This document shows positions 7,120 through 12,062 of a stretch of 12,062 nt of DNA, in pieces (positions within the stretch are counted from its first letter, which is position 1; every line of letters begins with the position of its first letter). The stretch is taken from assembly GCA_904398675.1 (NCBI GenBank), contig CAJFPI010000094.1:1-12062 (forward strand). The letters are read 5' to 3'. This DNA comes from an uncultured Oscillospiraceae bacterium. Lineage in GTDB: Bacteria; Bacillota; Clostridia; Oscillospirales; Oscillospiraceae. The position numbers and the translations under genes were made by a program. Under the pieces are notes generated by a model. It was not told the DNA's origin and did no database searches. It worked only from the letters and a program-made list of their open reading frames with translations.

Positions 7120-7971
7120 TTAGTAGAGGCAGTCCTCCAGCCAGGAATACCGCTCGTCAAACTGTACCCGGTACTCCTTCTCTCCGGGGCCTGCCAGCCC
7201 CCAGAGGAGATAGCCCTCTGTCCCCGGAAAGGCGACGGTGGTATGATACCCTGTGGGCAGGGCAATGGCCGTGTCGTTGGATTCGATCACATTGACCTCG
7301 TCCCAGATCTTCTTCCCGTCCTTTGTGAGATCGTAGCCGTACTGCATGACGCCGCCGACGCCGCCCTGGGAGCGGACCTGGAAGGAGAAGATTTCGTCCA
7401 GAACGCATTCCTTCTCTGTCACATAGTCGTGGCGGTGGGCGGGGAATCCGATCCACCCGCCGGGAACCGATACCGATTCTCCCACAATCAGCTTGCGGGT
7501 AATGGCGTCATTGTGCTTGCCCGGCGCACCGAAAATAAAGCGGTATTTCCGTTTATAAATATAGGTGCCCGGCTCCCCCTCCTCCACGTCCTCCGGACGG
7601 CAGAAATAGGGGCGGTTCCCCTCTGTGCAGTACGCCGTGAAGACGCGGGCCTCCATGCCTGTGTCGCTTGAGATGCGGACAGTGGCCCTGGGCGGAACAT
7701 AGACCGCGGTGGGCAGCTCGTCAAAAACATTTCCCCGCTGTCCGCGCTCCCCGTTGATGACACACTCGCCCTTGTCCGTAACCCAGGCGGTGAAGTCCCC
7801 CTGCTGCAGCACGATGGCAAGCTCCTCGTCCCCTGCTGTGTAGGTGATCTCCTGCTGGGGACGGAGCAGAATGCGGGCAAATCCCATATACGCCATGTCC
7901 GAATTTCCCCGGGAGATGACCGGCTCATAGCCGCTGAGCTGCTGAAACCGATAAACCTTTGTAAATGCCAT
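7120..7971 (-). CDS. IolB/KduI-like cupin sugar-acid isomerase
   Basis: With the ATG at 7971 this is 283 residues, close to the usual length of 5-deoxy-glucuronate isomerase (IolB). It is a double-cupin protein. Metal-binding candidates are H179 and H181 in FPAHRHD, E193 in LDEIFSF and H243 in LPTGYHTTV, in the order seen in IolB (PPHKHD, E, GYH). IolB converts 5-deoxy-D-glucuronate to 2-deoxy-5-keto-D-gluconate, and KduI relatives interconvert ketouronates. A similar aldose/ketose uronate isomerisation is inferred here. An in-frame GTG at 8097 would add 42 residues and overlap the upstream stop. I reject it, because the extra stretch is unlike the family and includes a hairpin. The chosen ATG has no adjacent Shine-Dalgarno; GGAAGGAGG lies 39 nt away across that hairpin. 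Confidence 0.8.
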   Translation of the reverse strand: MAFTKVYRFQQLSGYEPVISRGNSDMAYMGFARILLRPQQEITYTAGDEELAIVLQQGDFTAWVTDKGECVINGERGQRGNVFDELPTAVYVPPRATVRISSDTGMEARVFTAYCTEGNRPYFCRPEDVEEGEPGTYIYKRKYRFIFGAPGKHNDAITRKLIVGESVSVPGGWIGFPAHRHDYVTEKECVLDEIFSFQVRSQGGVGGVMQYGYDLTKDGKKIWDEVNVIESNDTAIALPTGYHTTVAFPGTEGYLLWGLAGPGEKEYRVQFDERYSWLEDCLY

Positions 7972-7981
7972 ATTTATATGC

Positions 7982-8009
7982 GCCGCACGGTGCGTTTCCG
8001 CGGTGCGGC
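7982..8009 (-). promoter_or_regulatory. GAAA-capped hairpin separating a strong Shine-Dalgarno from the iolB-like start codon
   Basis: In the minus-strand RNA, GCCGCAC (8003-8009) pairs perfectly with GTGCGGC (7982-7988). Inside, GCG-GAAA-CGC forms a GNRA tetraloop stem across a small internal loop. The strong ribosome binding sequence GGAAGGAGG (8011-8019) lies just 5' of the hairpin, and the ATG at 7971 is 10 nt 3' of it. The linear distance from the ribosome binding site to the ATG is 39 nt, but it falls to about 11 nt if the 28-nt hairpin is looped out. This suggests a structure-bridged ribosome binding site. Confidence 0.6.
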
Positions 8010-8093
8010 CCCTCCTTCCCTGATCTGATGCGGGATGCGGATACACTTCTGAGATTTGCCTCCACGCCCTCGGCATGTCGGCACCACAGGATT

Positions 8094-9053
8094 TCACCTG
8101 GGATTTTCCGGGTGATTGACCGGGTATTGCGGGGCGCGCCCCTCCAGGTAATCACAGATGCCCTGGGCGCTGTCCATCGCCATGGCCAGCATGGCCCGGT
8201 CTGTTAAGGCCGCGTTGTGGGGAGAGAGCACCACCTGCTCCATAGAGAAAAACGAGTGGTCCGCAGGCGGCGGCTCCTGCTCGTACACATCCAGCGCCGC
8301 CCCGGCGATCTCTCCCTCCTGCAGAGCCCGGATCAGCGCCGGCTCGTCCACTACGCCTCCCCGGGAGGTGTTGATCAGATAGGCCGTGGGTTTCATCTGC
8401 CGGAAGAAATCCCAGTTGGCCATTTTCCGCGTTTCGGGGATCAGAGGCGTGTGGAGGCTGACGAAATCGCTGCGCTGCAGCAGCTCCTCCCGGCTCACCG
8501 GCGAGACGCCCAGGGCCTTGGCCGCCTCCAGGTCACAGAAAGGATCGTTGGTCAGGACCGTCATCTCCAGCCCGCTCAGTTTCCTGGCGATCAGCCGGGC
8601 GATCCTGCCAAACCCCACAAGGCCGATGGTTTTTCCCGCCAGCTCCATATTCAGGTACTGGTTCCGCTCGGCAAAGCCTCCTTTGCGGGTGCGGGCATCC
8701 AGAAAGGCCAGGTGCTTTGCCGCGGCAAAGAGGAGCGCCACTGTGTGCTCCGCCACCGCATTGACATTGGCCAGCGGCGCATTGACCACCTGGATGCCTC
8801 TGGCGGTGGCCGCCGCCACATCGATGTTATCCACGCCGATCCCATGCTTGGCGATCACCTGCAGCGCCGGCGCCTGCTCCATCACCTCTTCTGTCACCCG
8901 GGCAGAGCGGATAAGAACACCGTGGCTCTCACCCAGCACCGCCGCCCGCTCTCTGTCGTCCTGCAGCGTATAGCCCAGCACGACGCGAAAGTGACTGCGC
9001 AGCAGGCCGATGGCATCCTCGTGGATGGGTTCTGTCAAATAAACCTGTTTCAT
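8094..9053 (-). CDS. NAD-dependent D-isomer-specific 2-hydroxyacid dehydrogenase
   Basis: A 319-residue member of the D-2-hydroxyacid dehydrogenase family (SerA, glyoxylate/hydroxypyruvate reductase, D-lactate dehydrogenase relatives), interconverting a 2-oxo acid and a D-2-hydroxy acid. The N-terminal part has AKHGIGVDNIDVAAATARGI (69-88) and NAVAEHTVALLFA (98-110). The Rossmann motif is GLVGFGRIAR (144-153), with D170 in TNDPF indicating NAD(H). The catalytic triad is R231 (NTSRGGVVDE), E260 (DVYEQEP) and H279 (SPHNA). The regulatory domain of long SerA proteins is absent. I chose the ATG at 9053, which overlaps the upstream stop (ATGA) and has GGGAG upstream, over an ATG at 9092. In this operon it could reduce a product of the aldolase, such as tartronate semialdehyde or hydroxypyruvate, or oxidise a hydroxyacid substrate. 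That role is inference. Confidence 0.92.
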   Translation of the reverse strand: MKQVYLTEPIHEDAIGLLRSHFRVVLGYTLQDDRERAAVLGESHGVLIRSARVTEEVMEQAPALQVIAKHGIGVDNIDVAAATARGIQVVNAPLANVNAVAEHTVALLFAAAKHLAFLDARTRKGGFAERNQYLNMELAGKTIGLVGFGRIARLIARKLSGLEMTVLTNDPFCDLEAAKALGVSPVSREELLQRSDFVSLHTPLIPETRKMANWDFFRQMKPTAYLINTSRGGVVDEPALIRALQEGEIAGAALDVYEQEPPPADHSFFSMEQVVLSPHNAALTDRAMLAMAMDSAQGICDYLEGRAPQYPVNHPENPR

Positions 9054-9820
9054 ACCGTCTCCCGTATAGCGCGTATTGCTGTCCTCGCCCAATTCATCAT
9101 CATTCCCTGGTCACTGGAGAGCAGGATATACGAAACGCCCTTTTGCATCAGCTCCCGCGCCGCCTCCGGCGAGCCCGCCGTGGTACCCAGGATCTTGCCG
9201 CTGCGCATCACCTTTTCGCTGATCTCTCCGATCATAGCCTTGAGCCTCGGATCTGCTGTCTGCCCCGGGATGCCCATCGACTGGGAGAGATCCATGGGGC
9301 CGATAAAGATCACATCGATCCCGTCTATCTTCAAAATCTCATCCAGGTTTTTTACGCATTCCACCGTCTCGCAGTGGGAGACCACCAGCGTCTCGGCATT
9401 GGCCCGCTCAATATACTCTGCCACCGGCAGTGTCCCATACCGGCAGGCCCGCACGCTGGGAGACAGGCCCCTGTTGCCGGCTGGGATATACTTCACGCTC
9501 TCTACCAGCCGTTTCGCGTCCTCCGGCGTATCCACATTGGGCACCTGGACCCCCAGATAACCCAGATCCAGGTTCTGTAGGATCTCCACCTGGTTGTTCT
9601 CCCGGACCCGTACGATGGGGGTAATGCCGAAGGCCTCGGCCGCCCGCAGGATATGGACCAGCTCCTGCCGGTCCATGGCCACATGCTCTGTGTCAAGGAC
9701 AAAGAAATCAAATCCTGCCAACGCCAGGATCTCCACCGCGGCGGGATCGCTGAATTTCACAAACGTCCCGATGGCACTGCGGCCCTGCCGGAAGGTCTCT
9801 TTCAGTGCATTGTGATTCAT
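9050..9820 (-). CDS. HpcH/HpaI-family class II aldolase
   Basis: A 256-residue metal-dependent pyruvate-type aldolase of the HpcH/HpaI family, which also includes GarL and RhmA. It would cleave a 4-hydroxy-2-oxo acid into pyruvate (or a similar 2-oxo acid) and an aldehyde. Seen are DTEH with catalytic H46, arginines R71/R73 in PIVRVR, QVPNVDTPEDAKRLVESVKY (92-111), PAGNRGLSP, the metal ligand E151 in SHCETVE, and D177 in IFIGPMDLSQSMG. Length and order match the family without gaps. The ATG at 9820 has GGAGG 8-9 nt upstream, 21 bp after the racemase-like gene, and the stop overlaps the next start by 4 bp. It is the likely carbon-skeleton-cleaving step of the pathway. The aldehyde product might feed the downstream GAPDH/PGK pair, perhaps after phosphorylation, although no sugar kinase is visible here. 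Confidence 0.9.
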   Translation of the reverse strand: MNHNALKETFRQGRSAIGTFVKFSDPAAVEILALAGFDFFVLDTEHVAMDRQELVHILRAAEAFGITPIVRVRENNQVEILQNLDLGYLGVQVPNVDTPEDAKRLVESVKYIPAGNRGLSPSVRACRYGTLPVAEYIERANAETLVVSHCETVECVKNLDEILKIDGIDVIFIGPMDLSQSMGIPGQTADPRLKAMIGEISEKVMRSGKILGTTAGSPEAARELMQKGVSYILLSSDQGMMMNWARTAIRAIRETV

Positions 9821-9841
9821 GACAGCGCCTCCGAATCTGTC

Positions 9842-10501
9842 TTACTTTGCCAGGAAATCCGCCAGCTGCTGAACACCGGACTCCAGGCTGGTGAGCACAG
9901 GGATCTTCACGTCGGCCAAAAGGGGAATCAGCTGATACATGCTGCCCTGGGCCAGAACAACCACATCGTGGTCCTTGGCGGCCTCCCGCACCTTCGCCGT
10001 GACCATCTCATTGTGTTTTTCCTTGTCGCCGGTCTTCAGCAGGAAATCATAGGCGCCCTCCACATAGCAGCGGCTGACGGAGACCTCTTTCCCAGCCTCT
10101 GCGGCCATGCGCTCCACCAGGCGGCTGGAGGGCTCCACAGTGGAAATGGCTGTGGCGACAACAGCGATCTTCTTTCCAAGCGATACAGCCTTCCGCGCCA
10201 TCGGCGCGTCAATTTTGAAAATGGGGATCTGGATCAGGTTCTGGGCAACATCCGCGGCCTCGCCCACAGAGGAGCACTGGTTCAGGCAGCACACACAGCC
10301 CAGATCCTGCAGATTGGAGTAATAATCGCACATGCGATTGATGATGGCAGGCGTGAGCCCTCGATTGGCCAAAGCCTCCTCCAGCAGGCTGTCGTCAATA
10401 ATGTTGATCATCTCAACATCCGGAAGATATTTCCTGAACAGCGCTTTGATATCCTCGACGGAATACAAAAATGTATGTACGACTCCAACACGCTTTTTCA
10501 T
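9842..10501 (-). CDS. Asp/Glu/hydantoin racemase superfamily protein lacking the second catalytic Cys
   Basis: A 219-residue protein of the Asp/Glu racemase superfamily, which contains racemases, maleate isomerases and arylmalonate decarboxylases. The N-terminus GVVHTFL opens the first half-domain. C76 in CLNQCSSVGEAAD is at the position of the first catalytic cysteine. The second half has KIAVVATAISTV (111-122), but the usual second Cys region reads VVVLAQGSM, with Gly186. It is therefore unlikely to be a classical two-Cys racemase. A one-Cys isomerase, decarboxylase or lyase is possible, and the function is unassigned. It is the first gene of the operon. The ATG at 10501 is well supported by GGGAGG 6 nt upstream. 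About 65 nt of leader separates it from the inferred transcription start. Confidence 0.8.
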   Translation of the reverse strand: MKKRVGVVHTFLYSVEDIKALFRKYLPDVEMINIIDDSLLEEALANRGLTPAIINRMCDYYSNLQDLGCVCCLNQCSSVGEAADVAQNLIQIPIFKIDAPMARKAVSLGKKIAVVATAISTVEPSSRLVERMAAEAGKEVSVSRCYVEGAYDFLLKTGDKEKHNEMVTAKVREAAKDHDVVVLAQGSMYQLIPLLADVKIPVLTSLESGVQQLADFLAK

Positions 10502-10539
10502 TGCGATCCTCCCAATCCTGAAAAGTTTGTTGTCTTTTT

Positions 10540-10557
10540 AACCAATGGAAACTGGTT
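10540..10557. promoter_or_regulatory. Short palindrome in the operon leader (possible operator)
   Basis: An AACCA / TGGTT inverted repeat with an 8-bp centre lies between the inferred operon promoter and the first start codon, at roughly +9 to +26. It could be a repressor site or a weak RNA hairpin. There is no other support, so it is only a candidate. Confidence 0.25.
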
Positions 10558-10572
10558 CTTAATTGCACTTTT

Positions 10573-10578
10573 AGTATA
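10573..10578 (-). promoter_or_regulatory. Candidate -10 element of the catabolic operon
   Basis: The minus strand reads TATACT, one base from the TATAAT consensus, about 75 bp upstream of the first operon gene. No good -35 hexamer is seen 16-18 bp upstream. A weak -35 fits a promoter that needs an activator, here most simply the divergent LysR-type protein. The call rests on one hexamer and position only. Confidence 0.45.
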
Positions 10579-10624
10579 CATTTGCCCTCACATAAAGAAA
10601 AGTAATGTTATTTTATGGCTGGAC

Positions 10625-10650
10625 ATAACAATAAGATATATATTGGCTAT
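10625..10650. promoter_or_regulatory. Candidate LysR-type regulator binding dyad
   Basis: CAATA (10629-10633) and TATTG (10641-10645) form an inverted repeat around 7 bp. A looser outer match (ATA at 10625-10627 and TAT at 10648-10650) extends it. AT-rich interrupted dyads of this size are typical LysR-family sites. The dyad lies roughly 60-85 bp upstream of the inferred operon start, the usual location of the recognition site, and upstream of the regulator's own promoter. It could therefore serve both directions. Confidence 0.45.
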
Positions 10651-10685
10651 TTTGAGCCGAAACAGCGCTTGGCCCAAGATTAACC

Positions 10686-10714
10686 TTGCCACAGCGGGTA
10701 TTTTATTGTAAAAT
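10686..10714 (+). promoter_or_regulatory. Sigma-A-type promoter of the LysR regulator gene
   Basis: TTGCCA (10686-10691) and TAAAAT (10709-10714) are separated by exactly 17 bp, and each differs from consensus by one base. Transcription would begin near 10721, leaving a leader of about 50 nt before the ATG at 10770. This also argues against an earlier translation start at 10686. Confidence 0.7.
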
Positions 10715-10769
10715 TTATACAGATTCGCTTGTGAATTTTTGGTATCCTTTGAATGAGAAATGGGGGATC

Positions 10770-11654
10770 ATGGTGAGTCTTCAAAAATATCAGGCTCTGC
10801 TGAAAACAATTGAGCTGGGCAGCATGAGCCGGGCTGCGGAACAGATCGGTTATACCCAGCCGGCAATCAGCAAGATGATTGCCGATCTGGAGACGGAGTG
10901 GGGCATTGAGCTTTTGCGCAGGAACCGCTCTGGAATCGAGGTGACTTCAGCAGCAAAATACATCCTGCCGGTTTTAAAGGAGATTTCCGCTAACTGTACG
11001 GAATTGCGGTACTATATCGATGAGCTGCACGGCAACCATACCGGCCTTATCCGCATCGGTGCCTTCGCCAGCATCGTTGACTCCTGCCTGCCGCAGATGA
11101 TTCGCCAGTTTCAACAGGATTATCCGCAAATTGATTTCGAACTGAAAGTAAGCGAGGAGTATGCTGAAATTGAGGACTGGATTATCCAGGGGCGAGTCGA
11201 CTGCGGCTTTGTCAGCACTCCAACTATCCACGACCTGCAGACCACTTTTTTCAAACGGGACGAGCTGATTGCGGTACTGCCGGAAAACCATGCCCTTGCC
11301 GGCGCCTCTTATTTCCCGGTCTCACAGCTGGCAGAGGACCCCGGCTTGATTCTCAAGGAGGAAATAGATGTGGAGGTTGCACAATTTCTTAAGCAGCTCC
11401 CGGCGCCGCCGAAACCGCGCTACCGTGTCAACGGCGACCATACAATCCTCTCCATGGTAGAGGCTGGACTTGGCATCAGCATTGTTCATTCGCTGATCGC
11501 TGAGAGCAACCGTTATCATGTTGTCTGGAAACCCTTTGACAGCTATCAATACAGAAACCTTGGAATTGCAATCTCCAAGAGCATCAAAACTCCCAAAATC
11601 GTCCAGCTGTTCATTACGAACATTACCAATAATATTTATGCCAAGTGTTTTTGA
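10770..11654 (+). CDS. LysR-family transcriptional regulator
   Basis: A 294-residue LysR-type regulator transcribed divergently from the catabolic operon. The N-terminal winged helix-turn-helix is clear: LQKYQALLKTIELGSMSRAA then QIGYTQPAISKMIADLE (to about residue 41), with LLRRNRSGIEVTSAA in the wing. The remainder is the two-lobed effector domain, including IRIGAFASIVDSCLPQMIRQF at about 86-106 and MVEAGLGISIVHSLI at about 229-243. The ATG at 10770 has GGGGGA only about 2 nt upstream; a GTG at 10773 would have better spacing, so the first residue is uncertain. The upstream in-frame ATG at 10686 falls within the promoter. By analogy with divergent LysR pairs it probably activates the operon when a pathway intermediate binds. 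The inducer is unknown. Confidence 0.93.
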   Translation: MVSLQKYQALLKTIELGSMSRAAEQIGYTQPAISKMIADLETEWGIELLRRNRSGIEVTSAAKYILPVLKEISANCTELRYYIDELHGNHTGLIRIGAFASIVDSCLPQMIRQFQQDYPQIDFELKVSEEYAEIEDWIIQGRVDCGFVSTPTIHDLQTTFFKRDELIAVLPENHALAGASYFPVSQLAEDPGLILKEEIDVEVAQFLKQLPAPPKPRYRVNGDHTILSMVEAGLGISIVHSLIAESNRYHVVWKPFDSYQYRNLGIAISKSIKTPKIVQLFITNITNNIYAKCF

Positions 11655-11688
11655 GTGCAATTGCACAGCTGCTGTACAGGAAAAGCAA

Positions 11689-11728
11689 AAGCCTCCCATC
11701 TGCATGAGTAACTGCAGATGGGAGGCTT
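11689..11728 (-). terminator. Strong hairpin, second terminator behind the 5S rRNA gene
   Basis: A perfect 16-bp inverted repeat (11689-11704 and 11713-11728) with an 8-nt loop. Read on the minus strand it is followed by TTTTGCTTTT, as in an intrinsic terminator for transcripts coming from the 5S gene. On the plus strand it is followed by GCAAAATATA and so is a poor terminator for the LysR gene, though it could protect that transcript's 3' end. Confidence 0.7.
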
Positions 11729-11751
11729 GCAAAATATATCACATAGCATAA

Positions 11752-11784
11752 AAAAGACAGTGGATTTTGTATCCACTGTCTTTT
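11752..11784. terminator. Bidirectional intrinsic terminator between lysR and the 5S gene
   Basis: A perfect 14-bp inverted repeat (11752-11765 and 11771-11784) around a 5-nt loop, with A-tracts on the left and T-tracts on the right. On the minus strand the GC part of the stem is followed by six T, which ends the 5S transcript only a few bases past the rRNA. On the plus strand four T follow, enough for partial termination of the LysR transcript. Confidence 0.85.
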
Positions 11785-11786
11785 CA

Positions 11787-11903
11787 TGTTGGCGTTACCT
11801 ATTTTACCGGTCCGTCTCCAGACAAGTATCGTCGGCAGAATCGAGCTTAACTTCTGTGTTCGGGATGGGAACAGGTGGACCCTCGACCTAATCAACACCA
11901 ACT
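11787..11903 (-). rRNA. rrf: 5S ribosomal RNA
   Basis: The minus strand contains the conserved 5S core CCCATCCCGAACACAGAAGT followed by TAAGCTC. The termini form a helix I of nine pairs: GTTGGTGTT (11894-11902) with AACGCCAAC (11788-11796), including one G-U pair. This fixes a length near 117 nt, normal for bacteria. The ends are placed from the helix and may be off by a base or two. The gene has its own promoter upstream and terminators directly downstream. No 23S sequence lies within the window. Confidence 0.95.
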
Positions 11904-11938
11904 ATCATTACCAAGGACAAGCCTCAGCAACAATCTCA

Positions 11939-11967
11939 ATTTTACATGCGCCATGGGCTTTTGTCAA
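11939..11967 (-). promoter_or_regulatory. Near-consensus promoter of the 5S rRNA gene
   Basis: On the minus strand TTGACA (11962-11967, perfect -35) is followed after exactly 17 bp by TAAAAT (11939-11944, one base from consensus). The start would be near 11932, giving about 30 nt of leader before the mature 5S. The element begins 9 bp past the tRNA-Glu 3' end, so the 5S can be transcribed on its own. Confidence 0.8.
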
Positions 11968-11975
11968 GAGGAAAA

Positions 11976-12050
11976 TGGTGACCCGTGGGAGAGTCGAACT
12001 CCCGTTTGCGGCGTGAGAGGCCGCCGTCTTGACCACTTGACCAACGGGCC
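11976..12050 (-). tRNA. tRNA-Glu (anticodon CUC)
   Basis: A 75-nt tRNA including an encoded CCA (11976-11978) and discriminator A. The acceptor stem is GGCCCGT with ACGGGTC (one G-U pair). The anticodon stem GCGGC/GCCGC holds the loop CTCTCAC, giving anticodon CUC (codon GAG). The T arm contains GTTCGACTC. The sequence strongly resembles Firmicutes tRNA-Glu. It lies on the same strand as, and upstream of, the 5S gene, and no terminator is seen between them, so read-through into the 5S is possible. Its promoter is beyond the right edge. Confidence 0.97.
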
Positions 12051-12062
12051 GTCGTCGTCGCA

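Noticed and set aside
7972..8097. 42-residue N-terminal extension of the IolB-like protein from a GTG overlapping the upstream stop
   Set aside because: The extension is arginine-rich and unlike the family, and it spans a stable hairpin. The ATG at 7971 gives the usual family length. Some doubt remains because of the GTGA overlap.
9054..9092. 13-residue N-terminal extension of the 2-hydroxyacid dehydrogenase
   Set aside because: The ATG at 9053 overlaps the upstream stop, has a GGGAG site, and begins where family members begin.
8217..9560. Plus-strand open frame of 447 codons opposite the 2-hydroxyacid dehydrogenase and aldolase
   Set aside because: Same shadow effect. The minus-strand genes have full catalytic motif sets and ribosome binding sites, and the plus frame has neither.
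9653..10711. Plus-strand open frame of 352 codons running into the operon control region
   Set aside because: It is antisense to the racemase-like gene and then crosses the AT-rich promoter region. Nothing in it is protein-like.
10686..10769. Extra 28 N-terminal residues of the LysR protein if started at the first in-frame ATG
   Set aside because: The stretch coincides with the -35/-10 promoter and is unlike LysR N-termini, which start just before the helix-turn-helix.
11786..12016. Small plus-strand open frame across the 5S and tRNA region
   Set aside because: It lies antisense to 5S rRNA and tRNA-Glu, so it is not a gene.
11976..12050. tRNA-Glu as an attachment site for an integrated element
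   Set aside because: No integrase, no direct repeat of the tRNA 3' end, and no mobile gene are visible in the window.
12051..12062. GTC triplet repeat at the right edge
   Set aside because: Only about three copies, cut by the window end; too short to mean anything.

Overview
The window looks like part of a Clostridia genome, probably an Oscillospiraceae-like gut Firmicute. The evidence is the high G+C coding sequence (around 60% by eye) with strong AGGAGG-type ribosome binding sites, AT-rich sigma-A-type promoters, a Firmicutes-like 5S rRNA, and a tRNA-Glu with encoded CCA. The genus cannot be fixed from this sequence.

Layout. Positions 1-10501 hold a tightly packed set of eleven genes, all on the minus strand and so read from right to left. 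In transcription order they encode: an Asp/Glu racemase superfamily protein; an HpcH/HpaI aldolase; a D-isomer-specific 2-hydroxyacid dehydrogenase; an IolB/KduI-like cupin isomerase; a UlaG-like metallo-beta-lactamase-fold protein; a zinc alcohol dehydrogenase; a creatininase-family hydrolase; an archaeal-type (type II) glyceraldehyde-3-phosphate dehydrogenase; an archaeal-type phosphoglycerate kinase; a LarA-family nickel racemase; and a MalK-type ABC ATPase cut by the left edge. Spacing is short, with three 4-bp overlaps (9050-9053, 6316-6319, 1844-1847), so most or all of it is probably one operon. A divergent LysR-type regulator lies on the plus strand (10770-11654). The 268-bp region between it and the operon carries a good promoter for the regulator, a weak -10-led promoter for the operon, and a dyad placed where a LysR activator would bind. 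To the right, on the minus strand, are a 5S rRNA gene with its own near-consensus promoter and two terminator hairpins, then tRNA-Glu(CUC).

How it may work together. The operon reads as a dedicated catabolic pathway for a sugar acid, polyol or cyclitol-like compound. The steps would be uptake (ABC ATPase), oxidation (zinc dehydrogenase), ring or lactone opening (creatininase-family and/or UlaG-like hydrolase), isomerisation (IolB-like), aldol cleavage (HpaI-type), handling of 2-hydroxy/2-oxo acids (2-hydroxyacid dehydrogenase, LarA-family epimerase), and energy capture from an aldehyde (GAPDH plus PGK). The substrate cannot be read from the sequence.

The most striking point is the adjacent archaeal-type GAPDH and PGK genes in a bacterial peripheral catabolic operon. 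The PGK lacks one of the arginines that normally bind the substrate phosphate (HxGRP reads HQGSD), so the pair may be a private substrate-level phosphorylation module with altered substrate specificity.
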